From assembly GCA_022567155.1 (NCBI GenBank), contig JADFHN010000019.1, positions 12,501-56,384 of the forward strand: 43,884 bases of DNA. Reading direction: 5' to 3'. The translations under genes and the position numbers were made by a program. The stretch is from Bacteroidota bacterium. Its GTDB lineage: Bacteria; Bacteroidota; Bacteroidia; Cytophagales; Cyclobacteriaceae. Below are positions 1 to 8,403 of the stretch, piece by piece; position 1 is the stretch's first letter; each line of letters starts with the position of its first letter. Under the pieces are notes generated by a model. It searched no databases. It saw nothing but the letters and a program-made list of their open reading frames with translations, and was not told the DNA's origin.

Positions 1-166
1 AATTAAAGAATTTTTACAAATGAAACCGTATTGGATGAAATACATCAACGGTATTCAAATCCAGCCCGTTTATAATAATACACCAATATATTACTTTCAG
101 AAATGTAGCGTAACATGGGACACGAATGAAACCGAATTATTTCACACGCACCAAAGGCCGGGTTAA
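1..166 (+). CDS. 3' end of an unrecognised gene, cut by the left edge
   Basis: A reading frame open at the left edge runs to a TAA at 164-166, with protein-like composition (for example KPYWMKYINGIQ and IYYFQKC). I recognise no family. It would overlap the convergent hydrolase gene by about 30 bases, which is a point against it. An internal ATG at 20 could also start a 48-residue peptide. Confidence 0.3.
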   Translation, partial: IKEFLQMKPYWMKYINGIQIQPVYNNTPIYYFQKCSVTWDTNETELFHTHQRPG

Positions 167-1012
167 ACAGGTCGGCCCACCGCTGCCTTTCAAACTTATC
201 TCCTCGCCTTTATACGTAAATACTTCTGCCCCGGCGGATTCCAGCTTGCTTTTTGTAACCGGGTTTCCTTCAGTCATGATACATACTCCCGGTGCAATAG
301 CCAGCACATTACACCCCATTGTTTTAAATTCGTTATCCGGAACCTCTACAAGTTTAATACTCCGCCGCAATAGTTCTTCCCTGAATGAAACCGTCATAAG
401 AGGAGAATATACCACCGCAAGGTTCTTGTCAACCGGACTAAAAACCGACATGAGGTGAAATACATCCGAAGGACCTTTATGATGCGGTGTATGTACCACT
501 ATTACCTCTTCTGCACAATCACACAAAAGCTCTTTTAACCGGGCTATACCTGTATCATTTGTACGGTATCCACGCGCTACGGCAATCGTACTTTCATCTA
601 TCCAGGTCACGTCACCACCCTCAATTTTTGCTTTTCCTTCAATTACTCCAATAATTGCTATGCCCTGATCTCTGTAAAATAATTGTTGAGCCCCGGGCTC
701 ATTTTCCCTGGCAGCTTTGCCCATGTTACAAATGATCATCCCTGCATCGCTGGAAATTGAAGCATCTCTGACATATACCGAATCAAGCCCGGTATTTTCA
801 TTTTCAGGTAAAAAATGAATCTCAATTTTGTGCCTTTTCAATATCTCTGTAAAGGCTTCATATTCGTCTATGGCCTTGTTCAGGTCAGGGGCTGATGTAT
901 AGTTGAGCGATTTCCATTGTATATCAATAGTTGACTCGCTTTTAAAAGCCCCTTTAGGATGTTTGAGTATAACTGACTTTAAAACATCAAACTCTGACTG
1001 GAACGTATTCAT
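137..1012 (-). CDS. Dimethylarginine/arginine-type guanidino-group hydrolase (amidinotransferase fold)
   Basis: A 291-residue enzyme of the guanidino-group-modifying superfamily (DDAH, arginine deiminase, amidinotransferases). The family residues are visible: RD at 82-83, EGGD at 131-134 (acidic pair), His186 in DVFHLMS and the nucleophile Cys282 in GGPTCLTRPL close to the C-terminus, where DDAH-type hydrolases keep it. Length fits DDAH (about 250-300) better than arginine deiminase (about 400). A longer start 13 codons upstream overlaps the permease gene; MNTFQSEF, 4 bases after the permease stop, is preferred. It is second in a two-gene minus-strand operon after an APC permease, which suggests import and hydrolysis of a guanidino compound such as dimethylarginine or arginine to citrulline. 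The exact substrate is inference. Confidence 0.85.
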   Translation of the reverse strand: MNTFQSEFDVLKSVILKHPKGAFKSESTIDIQWKSLNYTSAPDLNKAIDEYEAFTEILKRHKIEIHFLPENENTGLDSVYVRDASISSDAGMIICNMGKAARENEPGAQQLFYRDQGIAIIGVIEGKAKIEGGDVTWIDESTIAVARGYRTNDTGIARLKELLCDCAEEVIVVHTPHHKGPSDVFHLMSVFSPVDKNLAVVYSPLMTVSFREELLRRSIKLVEVPDNEFKTMGCNVLAIAPGVCIMTEGNPVTKSKLESAGAEVFTYKGEEISLKGSGGPTCLTRPLVRVK

Positions 1013-1016
1013 CTTT

Positions 1017-2348
1017 TTATTTAAGAAAAATGTGAATTTTGGCCCAAACATAAAACGGAATTCCTGACATTAGCAGTAAAAATCCGTAAAATACTATCTC
1101 ACTGCCGGATCCATAAATCGCCCATAGTGAAAAACCAAAAGCTGGAATACCCGTTGTTAATGACCTTAAAACTTGCTTTCTCCAATTTTCCGGTTTGTTC
1201 TTACTTAAAATCAACACCTCTGCCAGAGATGAAAACAGGTAGGGTATCAGTACAGTCAATGTACTTAGCAGTATCAGGAATGTGAACATATCTGCCAGGC
1301 CTTTACTGAAATTTAACAGGACGACAATGGTTACTATTACACTTGAAAAAACCAATGCTGTAACCGGTACATCTCTTTTCGATTTTCGGCCTAAAACAGG
1401 AGGAAACATCCCGGCGTTTGCCACCGCCATAGGCATCTGGCCTTGTATCAAAATCCAGCCATTTAGAGCTCCAAAGGTAGCCATTACGGCTCCGAATCCT
1501 ACAATATATCTACCCGTATCACCCCAAAGGATGGATGCTGCATCTGCAAAGGGGGCTGAAGAATTCACCAGCAAATGGGGCGATACAAGCCCCATCACGG
1601 ATATGCTGCCGACCAGGTAGATAAATACCGTAGCGGATGTGCCAATCAGTATAGCGCGTGGAATTGTTTTCCGGGGTTCTTTTATATTCTCTGCGGGTAT
1701 GGTCGCAGATTCCATGCCGAGAAGCGCCCAGAGTGTAAGGGTAATAACGGATGCAATGGCACCCGAACCGGACTTTTCGCTCAGATTAAAAGGCACAAAA
1801 TGTCCGGGATCAAGATAAAATATACCAACAATACTTATTACAAGTAGTGGCGCTATTTTTAAAATTGTAGTAACCAGTTGTACCTGTCCACCGCTCCGGA
1901 CGCCTCTTGTATTCAAAAATGTTAATAACCAGATAGCGCCAATGGCTACTAGTGCAGACCCCATACCCGAGCCAGCCAATGCAGGAAAAAAAACGGACAT
2001 GTAACCCGAAAAAGACACAGCAATTGCCGCGTTGCCAATCATAACGGATATCCAGTATCCCCAGGCAACCAAAAACCCTATAAAATCGCCATACCCTTCT
2101 TTTGTATAAACAAAAGGCCCACCGGTTCTGGGCATCATCCTGCTCAACCGCCCGAACACGATCGCCAGCAGCATCGCACCCGTTCCGGTAATGAGCCAGC
2201 CCACGATGCTGATACCCCCGTACCGGGCCAGGGAAGCAGGAAGCGAAAAAATTCCTGAGCCGATCATGTTACCGATTACGAGCGATGTAGTGATCACTAA
2301 TCCGATCTTTCGGCTGTTGATGCGGTTACCATTATAATTTTCTGTCAT
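1017..2348 (-). CDS. APC-superfamily amino acid permease
   Basis: A 443-residue polytopic inner-membrane protein with about 12 hydrophobic segments. The N-terminal GNMIGSGIFSLPASL is the helix I substrate-binding glycine motif of the amino acid/polyamine/organocation family. Size and the later WALLGMESATIPAENIK segment resemble antiporter-type members (agmatine/arginine or cationic amino acid exchangers). It is the first gene of an operon with the guanidino hydrolase 4 bases downstream, so it probably supplies that enzyme or exchanges its product. It diverges from the Rieske gene across 77 AT-rich bases that must hold both promoters. Substrate is inferred from context only. Confidence 0.88.
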   Translation of the reverse strand: MTENYNGNRINSRKIGLVITTSLVIGNMIGSGIFSLPASLARYGGISIVGWLITGTGAMLLAIVFGRLSRMMPRTGGPFVYTKEGYGDFIGFLVAWGYWISVMIGNAAIAVSFSGYMSVFFPALAGSGMGSALVAIGAIWLLTFLNTRGVRSGGQVQLVTTILKIAPLLVISIVGIFYLDPGHFVPFNLSEKSGSGAIASVITLTLWALLGMESATIPAENIKEPRKTIPRAILIGTSATVFIYLVGSISVMGLVSPHLLVNSSAPFADAASILWGDTGRYIVGFGAVMATFGALNGWILIQGQMPMAVANAGMFPPVLGRKSKRDVPVTALVFSSVIVTIVVLLNFSKGLADMFTFLILLSTLTVLIPYLFSSLAEVLILSKNKPENWRKQVLRSLTTGIPAFGFSLWAIYGSGSEIVFYGFLLLMSGIPFYVWAKIHIFLK

Positions 2349-2425
2349 ACAAATCGCTGAAAGTAGGGATAAATTTTTATAATTTTAAAAGAATTCAATT
2401 ATCGGTTTATCAATTATATCAAACT

Positions 2426-3511
2426 ATGGCACAATTTCCGGTCGATCCACTTATACATAGAGCGTCAACGCTACCTGCCGCCTTTTATACCGATCCGCAG
2501 CATTTTAATGATTCGCTTGAAAAAATATTCTGCAAAACCTGGCAATTTGCCGGAGATGAACACCTTGTACAGTTTCCATACGATGTATTTCCTTTTACAC
2601 TACTTGAAGGTAGCTTGAATGAACCCTTATTGCTGACCCGAAACGAAAATGACGGGATCATGTGCCTTAGCAATGTTTGCACCCACCGGGCAAATCTGGT
2701 TGTTGATAATCCGGGTAAGAAAAAGAAATTAGTTTGCGGATATCATGGCAGGCGGTTTTCACTTGACGGAAAATTTGAGCACATGCCGGAATTCAAAGAG
2801 GCCGAAAACTTTCCGGAAGCCTGTGATGATCTTGCACAGATACCATTGTACAGATGGCGCCAGTTTTTATTTGTAAACCTGAATCCTGCTTTTGATTTTC
2901 ACCAGGTGACCGACACCATGGAAGAAAAAATCGGTTTTATGCCTGTCGAAAAATTCTGGTATTCGCCGGAAAGAAGCAAAAGCCACATCGTGAATGCCCA
3001 CTGGGCTTTGTATTGTGATAATTACCTGGAAGGTTTTCATATCCCGTTTGTTCATCCCGATCTCAATAATGCGTTAGAATATAATTCGTACCAAACAATT
3101 CTATATTCTTATAGCAATCTTCAAGTCGGATACAGTAAAGACAGCACGGAAATATTTGACCTTCCTGAAGGACATACTGATCATGGCAAGCATGTGGCAG
3201 CCTATTATTTCTGGATATTTCCAAATATGATGTTCAACTTTTATCCCTGGGGATTATCCTTAAATATCGTGAATCCCATTAGCAAGGATACATGCAACGT
3301 ATCATTCCTTACCTATGTATATGATGAGTCGAAAGTAGATGGCAGTGCCGGAGCACTTTTAAATAAAGTTGAAAAAGAGGATGAATATGTTGTGGAAAGT
3401 GTACAAAAAGGGCTTCGCTCACGATTTTATAAAAGAGGGCGTTTTTCGCCTACCCGTGAACAAGGTGTGCATCATTTTCATCTTCTGCTTTCTTCGTTTT
3501 TCGATGCCTGA
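2426..3511 (+). CDS. Rieske non-heme iron oxygenase, catalytic subunit (quaternary-ammonium/choline-monooxygenase-like)
   Basis: A 361-residue Rieske oxygenase alpha subunit. The [2Fe-2S] ligands are Cys85-X-His87 (CTHR) and Cys104-X2-His107 (CGYHG). The mononuclear iron site is NYLEGFHIPFVHPDL: His205 and His210, preceded by Glu202 where ring-hydroxylating dioxygenases usually have Asp. A bridging Glu is known from oxygenases of quaternary ammonium compounds (carnitine, betaine), and NYLEGFHIPFVH also resembles plant choline monooxygenase. Such enzymes need a separate reductase; none is visible nearby. It is followed after 17 bases by a VanX-like peptidase, so co-transcription is possible. 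N-demethylation or hydroxylation of a methylated amine is my inference; the family call is firm. Confidence 0.88.
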   Translation: MAQFPVDPLIHRASTLPAAFYTDPQHFNDSLEKIFCKTWQFAGDEHLVQFPYDVFPFTLLEGSLNEPLLLTRNENDGIMCLSNVCTHRANLVVDNPGKKKKLVCGYHGRRFSLDGKFEHMPEFKEAENFPEACDDLAQIPLYRWRQFLFVNLNPAFDFHQVTDTMEEKIGFMPVEKFWYSPERSKSHIVNAHWALYCDNYLEGFHIPFVHPDLNNALEYNSYQTILYSYSNLQVGYSKDSTEIFDLPEGHTDHGKHVAAYYFWIFPNMMFNFYPWGLSLNIVNPISKDTCNVSFLTYVYDESKVDGSAGALLNKVEKEDEYVVESVQKGLRSRFYKRGRFSPTREQGVHHFHLLLSSFFDA

Positions 3512-3528
3512 ATCTATATTCCCGCTTT

Positions 3529-4203
3529 ATGAAAAAGTTATTGCTCATCTTATTCTTTGTTGCTGGTTACGGCACTTTGTTATTCAGCCAAAGTAAAGAT
3601 CCGGATTTTGTTTATATCCATGAGATCATTCCAGGCATTCAGTACGATATTCGCTATTACACTACTGACAATTTTATGGGAAAGCAGGTAGATGGATATA
3701 ACAATCCGGTTGCGCTCCTGACCAGAGAGGTTGTAATAGCATTGAAAAAGGTACAGGAGAATCTCAAAAAACAGGGGCTCGGACTTAAAGTGTTTGACGC
3801 TTACAGGCCTCAGAAAGCCGTTGACCATTTTATTCGATGGGCTAACGTGATGGTAGATACGCTGACGAAAAGAATATACTACCCCGATATAGACAAGAAG
3901 AACCTATTTGAACTGGGATATATTTCAGAAAAATCGGGTCATACACGAGGCAGCACACTCGACCTTACGATCATAGACCTGGCAACCAAAAAGGAACTTG
4001 ATATGGGTAGCCGTTGGGATTTCTTTGGGGATATCTCACACCATGGTACTACGTTAATCAGCGACCAGCAAACCGCCAACCGGAATATGCTGCTGCAGGT
4101 GATGAAAAAACATGGCTTCAGACCATATGCAAACGAATGGTGGCATTATACGCTTGAAGATGAACCTTTCCCCGATACATACTTCGATTTTGATGTAGAA
4201 TAA
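3529..4203 (+). CDS. VanX-like D-alanyl-D-alanine dipeptidase (peptidase M15D), exported
   Basis: A 224-residue zinc dipeptidase. The first 21 residues (MKKLLLILFFVAGYGTLLFSQ) form a signal peptide, so it acts in the periplasm. The VanX catalytic set is present: Arg93 in DAYRP, zinc ligands His138 and Asp145 in SGHTRGSTLDLT, and Glu203-X2-His206 in NEWWH. Such enzymes cleave D-Ala-D-Ala; in organisms without vancomycin resistance operons they usually serve peptidoglycan dipeptide salvage. No vanH or vanA partners lie nearby, so a resistance role is unlikely. It starts 17 bases after the Rieske gene. Confidence 0.88.
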   Translation: MKKLLLILFFVAGYGTLLFSQSKDPDFVYIHEIIPGIQYDIRYYTTDNFMGKQVDGYNNPVALLTREVVIALKKVQENLKKQGLGLKVFDAYRPQKAVDHFIRWANVMVDTLTKRIYYPDIDKKNLFELGYISEKSGHTRGSTLDLTIIDLATKKELDMGSRWDFFGDISHHGTTLISDQQTANRNMLLQVMKKHGFRPYANEWWHYTLEDEPFPDTYFDFDVE

Positions 4204-4284
4204 GCCGGTTAATGCTATATAACTAAAACCTGACTGAACAATGAAAATTAAACTAATAATCCACCGTTTTTTTGAAATATATAA

Positions 4285-4851
4285 ATGATTGCTAATATAC
4301 TGGCACTAATAAATAAGCACGCAACCGGGATAAAAGTTCTGGTGTGGTTTCTCATTACCCAAGTTATCTATCTCACCATGCTGTTGGTTACGATTCCAAA
4401 AGTACTAACTCATGCCGGTGAAATGAAGCTGCTGGATATGATGCCCACAGGCTATGATGTTGATTATGTAAAAATGCTGTTTGAAAACCTGGGGCAGGCA
4501 GGAAGAGAAGCCTATTTATACCGGCAAATTCCACTGGATCTTATTTATCCATTGCTATTTTCCATTTCATTCTCACTTCTGTTGGCCCTTATCTTAAAAA
4601 CGATAACAAAAGAAGGCAGCATGGTTTTCTATTTATGCCTTATCCCGATCGCTGCCGGATTTTTTGATTATCTGGAAAATTTCGGAATCATCAGAATTCT
4701 GGTCACATACCCTGACTTTTCGTTATCTGGGGCCAAAATAACCAATGTTTTCTCCATTTTGAAAAGCGCTTTTATTACATTGTATTTCATTGCCCTGTTA
4801 GGTAGTATATTGGCATTATCACTAAAAAAAATCAAACGAAGAAGGAAATAA
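4285..4851 (+). CDS. Hypothetical four-helix membrane protein
   Basis: 188 residues with four clear hydrophobic segments (about residues 17-38, 76-101, 111-135, 160-180), a central soluble stretch with TGYDVDYVKMLFENLG, and a basic C-terminus (KKIKRRRK) that suggests a cytoplasmic end. I do not recognise a family. It follows the VanX gene by 81 bases on the same strand and may be transcribed with it. The hydrophobic pattern and a clean TAA support a real gene. Confidence 0.65.
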   Translation: MIANILALINKHATGIKVLVWFLITQVIYLTMLLVTIPKVLTHAGEMKLLDMMPTGYDVDYVKMLFENLGQAGREAYLYRQIPLDLIYPLLFSISFSLLLALILKTITKEGSMVFYLCLIPIAAGFFDYLENFGIIRILVTYPDFSLSGAKITNVFSILKSAFITLYFIALLGSILALSLKKIKRRRK

Positions 4852-5174
4852 ATCTTTTCTATGGTCTATCTGGTAACTATTCATCATGAGAAAAGATGAC
4901 ATTGAATGTTACAAATGAAATTTTACCCAGGATTTCGACATATCAATACAGAATGAATCCGGGTTTTTCGTGAAACCCAATAAAACTAACTGATTTTTTC
5001 TTTATGACATCAAGTTATTCTATAGAGGACATAGTTATTATATAATTCAATATAATAATTGAATAAAGTTATTATTTTATTAGAAAGCAATGATTATACA
5101 GTTTTAAATACAATAACACGATGTATCCCCAGATATTTTCATGCCATAATTTGTTATGAAATTGCAGTTTTGAA
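4852..5174. other. Intergenic stretch, no gene seen
   Basis: AT-rich, with TA-rich runs near 5030-5060. It lies between the plus-strand membrane protein and the minus-strand amidohydrolase remnant. I see no convincing terminator or coding sequence. Confidence 0.5.
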
Positions 5175-5365
5175 TTATTGCAGCTTTAGCAAGGCATCCC
5201 GGTTTATTATCACACCGTTAGAAAATATTTTGTCAATATCATTCAGATTCTCAAGGTCGTCCAGCGGATTTGAATTCAGAATCAAAAGGTCAGCTTCTTA
5301 CACTTGTACCCTTGTTCAATCTTTCCCATCTTCTACCCGAAGGCATTGGAAAAATCATAAAGATA
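5175..5365 (-). pseudogene. C-terminal remnant of an imidazolonepropionase-type amidohydrolase
   Basis: The minus strand reads EADLLILNSNPL, then a DDLENLNDIDKIFSNG segment, then INRDALLKLQ and a TAA at 5175-5177. This is the typical C-terminal beta-sandwich end of metal-dependent amidohydrolases. Just upstream, in a different frame, comes MGKIEQGY, the usual preceding G-xIExG motif, with a TAG before it. At least one frameshift, one nonsense codon and loss of the whole catalytic barrel make it non-functional. It lies downstream of the homocysteine methyltransferase on the same strand. Confidence 0.7.
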
Positions 5366-5452
5366 ATGGTAATTAAAAAAATCCACACATATCTTAGATA
5401 ATTGCCGAATTATTAATTACATGAATTAATTCGTACGGATGTCAGTTTTTTA

Positions 5453-6394
5453 TCACACCAGGTTTTTACGAATTGCCCTGATATGGTCCGGGCCGGTACG
5501 GCAGCATCCGCCTATCAGTCCGGCACCCTGCAGCATCCAGTCGCAGGCTGCTTTACCGAAATCCAACGAGTCCGTTTGCCCGGTCCACGAATGGGATGCA
5601 GCATCGTATGTTTCACCGGAATTCGGGTACACAACCACCGGTATTGATGAAGCAACTTTCCGGATTTGTTCAATCAAAGATGCAATATACCTGGGGGGAG
5701 TACAGTTGATACCGATGGCGATAACCTGATTGCAATCCTTTAAGAGCTTTGCACACTCCACTAACGGAGTTCCATCGCTGATATGCCTGTCATCTTTACA
5801 CGAGAAACTGATCCATGCAAATGTTCCGGGAGTTTCACGTATCAGATCCAGCATCACTTCCGCTTCCTCCATACTGGGAATTGTTTCACAAGCGATCAGG
5901 TCGGCAGCAGATCCGGCAAAGGTTTCCCATCTCGGTTTATGAAAATCAAGCAATTTCTGCTTCGATATGCCATAGTTCCCATGGTATTCGGCACCATTGG
6001 CAAGGTAGGCGCCATACGGTCCTATACCGGCCGCCACGAGTGGCCTCAACGTGATTTGATCTTTGTGAGCGGCCATATACTCGTCCCTGGCTTCGCATGC
6101 CAGGGTAACAGTAAGTTGCAGTAGTGATTTCGCTTTTTCCTTTGACATTCCTGCGGCCATAAACCCGGGAATACTGGCCTGGTATCCGGAAGAAACAATG
6201 CAGTCGGCCCCGGCTTCAAGGTAAGCCAGATGCACAGCCCGGATGGCCTCCGGATGTGAAACAAGTAGCCTCGCCGACCACAACGGATGGTTGAGGTCGT
6301 ACCCCATATTTTCAAGTTCGGTGGCAAGGCCGCCATCCAGTATCAGGACCCCTTGTTTTTTCAAAAAAGGGGCAACCGGTGATATATCTGTCAT
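5453..6394 (-). CDS. mmuM: Homocysteine S-methyltransferase
   Basis: 313 residues, the usual length. It transfers a methyl group from S-methylmethionine (or S-adenosylmethionine) to homocysteine, giving methionine. The zinc-binding cysteines of the family are present: Cys231 (GINCTPP) and Cys297-Cys298 (GGCCRTGPDHI). The N-terminal ILDGGLATELE is the family signature, and the TIM-barrel is uninterrupted. It is monocistronic on the minus strand. A neighbouring methylated-amine oxygenase and amino-acid permease hint at shared use of methylated substrates, but that link is only contextual. Confidence 0.9.
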   Translation of the reverse strand: MTDISPVAPFLKKQGVLILDGGLATELENMGYDLNHPLWSARLLVSHPEAIRAVHLAYLEAGADCIVSSGYQASIPGFMAAGMSKEKAKSLLQLTVTLACEARDEYMAAHKDQITLRPLVAAGIGPYGAYLANGAEYHGNYGISKQKLLDFHKPRWETFAGSAADLIACETIPSMEEAEVMLDLIRETPGTFAWISFSCKDDRHISDGTPLVECAKLLKDCNQVIAIGINCTPPRYIASLIEQIRKVASSIPVVVYPNSGETYDAASHSWTGQTDSLDFGKAACDWMLQGAGLIGGCCRTGPDHIRAIRKNLV

Positions 6395-6627
6395 TTCTTC
6401 AATGAATTTTCAATAATTACGTTAATTTTTCGATAAAGAAATATACATGAAATGAAGGTAAACAGGAACTGTTATCCGTGTTAATTCAGAAAAATTGGTT
6501 TTCATCAGAAGACATACGCATTAAGTTATCTTAGGATTTTATGTGAAACTTGTAAACTTATTTTAGAACAACACAGCCCAAGACCGAGTATTCGTCTCCC
6601 TCTTCCCTCATGACCTGTAAATTTCTT
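6395..6627. other. Intergenic stretch with the probable mmuM promoter
   Basis: AT-rich and non-coding. It should hold the mmuM promoter, since mmuM starts at 6394 reading left. No defined operator or hairpin was recognised. Confidence 0.35.
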
Positions 6628-7250
6628 CTAAACTGCCTTTTCGAACTTCAGCTTCAATTCTTGCAGGCATAAATTTCCAATACTTCTCATATGTGTATTG
6701 CCAATATTCCAGTGAGGTCGGTAGGAGCCGTTTTTAATCTCCTCCCCGACTATCCGGTAGGCATCTCTGAATGAATGTCTTTTTTTTACAAGATCATTGA
6801 CGTTTTCTACACTATAAATATTATCATACATGGAATCTTCTAACAGATCCTTTTGAACCTGTATATGGCCCAACATAAACACAGTAACTTCCAGGCAGGA
6901 TTTAACTTTATATATGGCTGTAAATAACGATTCTTTGAGTATCTGAAAATCCCTGTGATAACCTCCCGGTAAATTGTCCGTAAGCATTGATATTTCAGCA
7001 GGGAGGGCCTGAATTTTGTTGCACTTCGCCCTTAAGTTCGAAAACATCTGGGTTCTTTTTATGGGGCATAATACTGCTTCCGGCGGTCAGTTCGTCTGGA
7101 AACGAAATAAAACCAAAGATCTGGTTCATGTACAGCACCACATCCATGGCAAACGTTGAAAGCGTGCCCGACAGTGAGGCCAATGCGAACGCAAGCGTTT
7201 TCTCCAGCTTACCTCTGCTAAGCTGCGCGTCAATGGAACCTTTGCACCAT
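6628..7250 (-). pseudogene. argH: Decayed argininosuccinate lyase (C-terminal half, frameshifted)
   Basis: The minus strand reads QLSRGKLEKTLAFALASL, later TAGSSIMPHKKNPDVFEL, the fumarase/aspartase-superfamily signature of ArgH with its catalytic serine. About 7031 the frame breaks: continuing FEL gives KGEVQQN, while the plus-one frame gives RAKCNKIQALPAEI, the correct ArgH continuation, through NLPGGYHRDFQ to a TAG at 6628. The N-terminal half is absent upstream of about 7250. Intact ArgH is about 450 residues, so this is a dead remnant of the last arginine-synthesis step. Confidence 0.85.
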
Positions 7251-7350
7251 GCTAAAAGTGCTTATAGCCATTTCAATATAGGTATTGAAATACAGACTTT
7301 AGAAACCGGTTAACTTCATTATTAACTTTACCGTTCAAAAAAACAACAGT

Positions 7351-8148
7351 ATGAAAGAATTAAATGTCGCAATTATTGGTTGCGGAAATTTAGGGCTCTC
7401 CATCGTTCACGGATTATTAGTAAACGAAAGTGTAGTTCCCGGAAGTTTAACAGTTACAAAAAGAAATATTGAAACCATACGTGATCTGGAAGTTAAAGGA
7501 GTGCGGGTTACAACGGATAATGCAGCGGCGGTACGTACGTCTGACCTTGTGCTGATAGCCGTAAAACCTTATGACATTGAAATTGTTCTCCGCGAAATCA
7601 GAGATGTTGTTGATCCGGAAAAGCACACCCTCGTATCGCTTGCCACCGGCGTCACTCTCCAGGAAATCGAAGGGATAATACAGAAGCCTACACCTTTGTT
7701 CCGGGCTATGCCGAATATTGCTACAGATATCCGTGAATCTGTAACGTGTATCTGCCAGTCTCGCGCTGATAACGGACACCGTGAAGCTGTTGAGTTGGTA
7801 TTTGACCACCTGGGTACCACGCTGCATATCAATGAAGACCTGATGGAGGCTGCCACAATTCTGGGCGCTTGCGGAATTGCGTATGTATTACGGTTTATCA
7901 GGGCCATGATCCAGGGAGGGATCCAGATAGGATTTGATGCGGAAACCGCCAAAAATATTGTAAACCAAACCGTAAAAGGAGCAGCAGAATTGCTGATCAC
8001 CAAAAACGAACACCCTGAAATGGAAATAGACAAAGTAACCACGCCAAAGGGGTGCACAATTGTTGGGTTGAATGAAATGGAACACCAGGGATTCAGTTCA
8101 TCGCTGATCAGGGGTATTGTGGCATCGTTTGAAAAGATAGAAAAATAA
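7351..8148 (+). CDS. proC: Pyrroline-5-carboxylate reductase
   Basis: 265 residues, full length. It reduces 1-pyrroline-5-carboxylate to L-proline with NAD(P)H in the cytosol. The N-terminal Rossmann motif is IGCGNLGLSIVHGLL (residues 9-23); AVKPYDIE (around 72) and the C-terminal TTPKGCTIVGLNEME segment (TPGGxT-type signature) are typical. The ATG at 7351 follows AACAACAGT without a strong ribosome-binding site, as is common in this phylum. It stands alone on the plus strand beside the dead argH. Confidence 0.93.
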   Translation: MKELNVAIIGCGNLGLSIVHGLLVNESVVPGSLTVTKRNIETIRDLEVKGVRVTTDNAAAVRTSDLVLIAVKPYDIEIVLREIRDVVDPEKHTLVSLATGVTLQEIEGIIQKPTPLFRAMPNIATDIRESVTCICQSRADNGHREAVELVFDHLGTTLHINEDLMEAATILGACGIAYVLRFIRAMIQGGIQIGFDAETAKNIVNQTVKGAAELLITKNEHPEMEIDKVTTPKGCTIVGLNEMEHQGFSSSLIRGIVASFEKIEK

Positions 8149-8217
8149 GCCTGCCTGGTGTTAATGGCATTATAAATGCCTTGTAATTTTAACCGAAAAT
8201 ATGAAAATCTGAAATTT

Positions 8218-8331
8218 ATGGAAATAAAAGACCGAAAAGATATTATAACCCTCGTGGATACATTTTATAAAAAGGTACTGAAAGATGAACTTCTGGGTCA
8301 TATTAATACAACAGTAAATCAACAAACATAA
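8218..8331 (+). pseudogene. N-terminal stub of a group III truncated hemoglobin
   Basis: A 37-residue frame, MEIKDRKDIITLVDTFYKKV followed by LKDELLGHI, matches the opening helices of group III truncated hemoglobins (DI...REDI..LV..FY.KVL.DE.LG.IF). The reading frame then diverges and stops at TAA 8329-8331, so the heme pocket is missing. Either a decayed gene or a deletion product; expression as a peptide is unlikely. Confidence 0.6.
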
Positions 8332-8403
8332 AGGATATTTGGTCAATTACAGATAAAATCTTAATTTGAAAAAAATCAATAAACACCCTAACTATTTTAC
8401 ATT

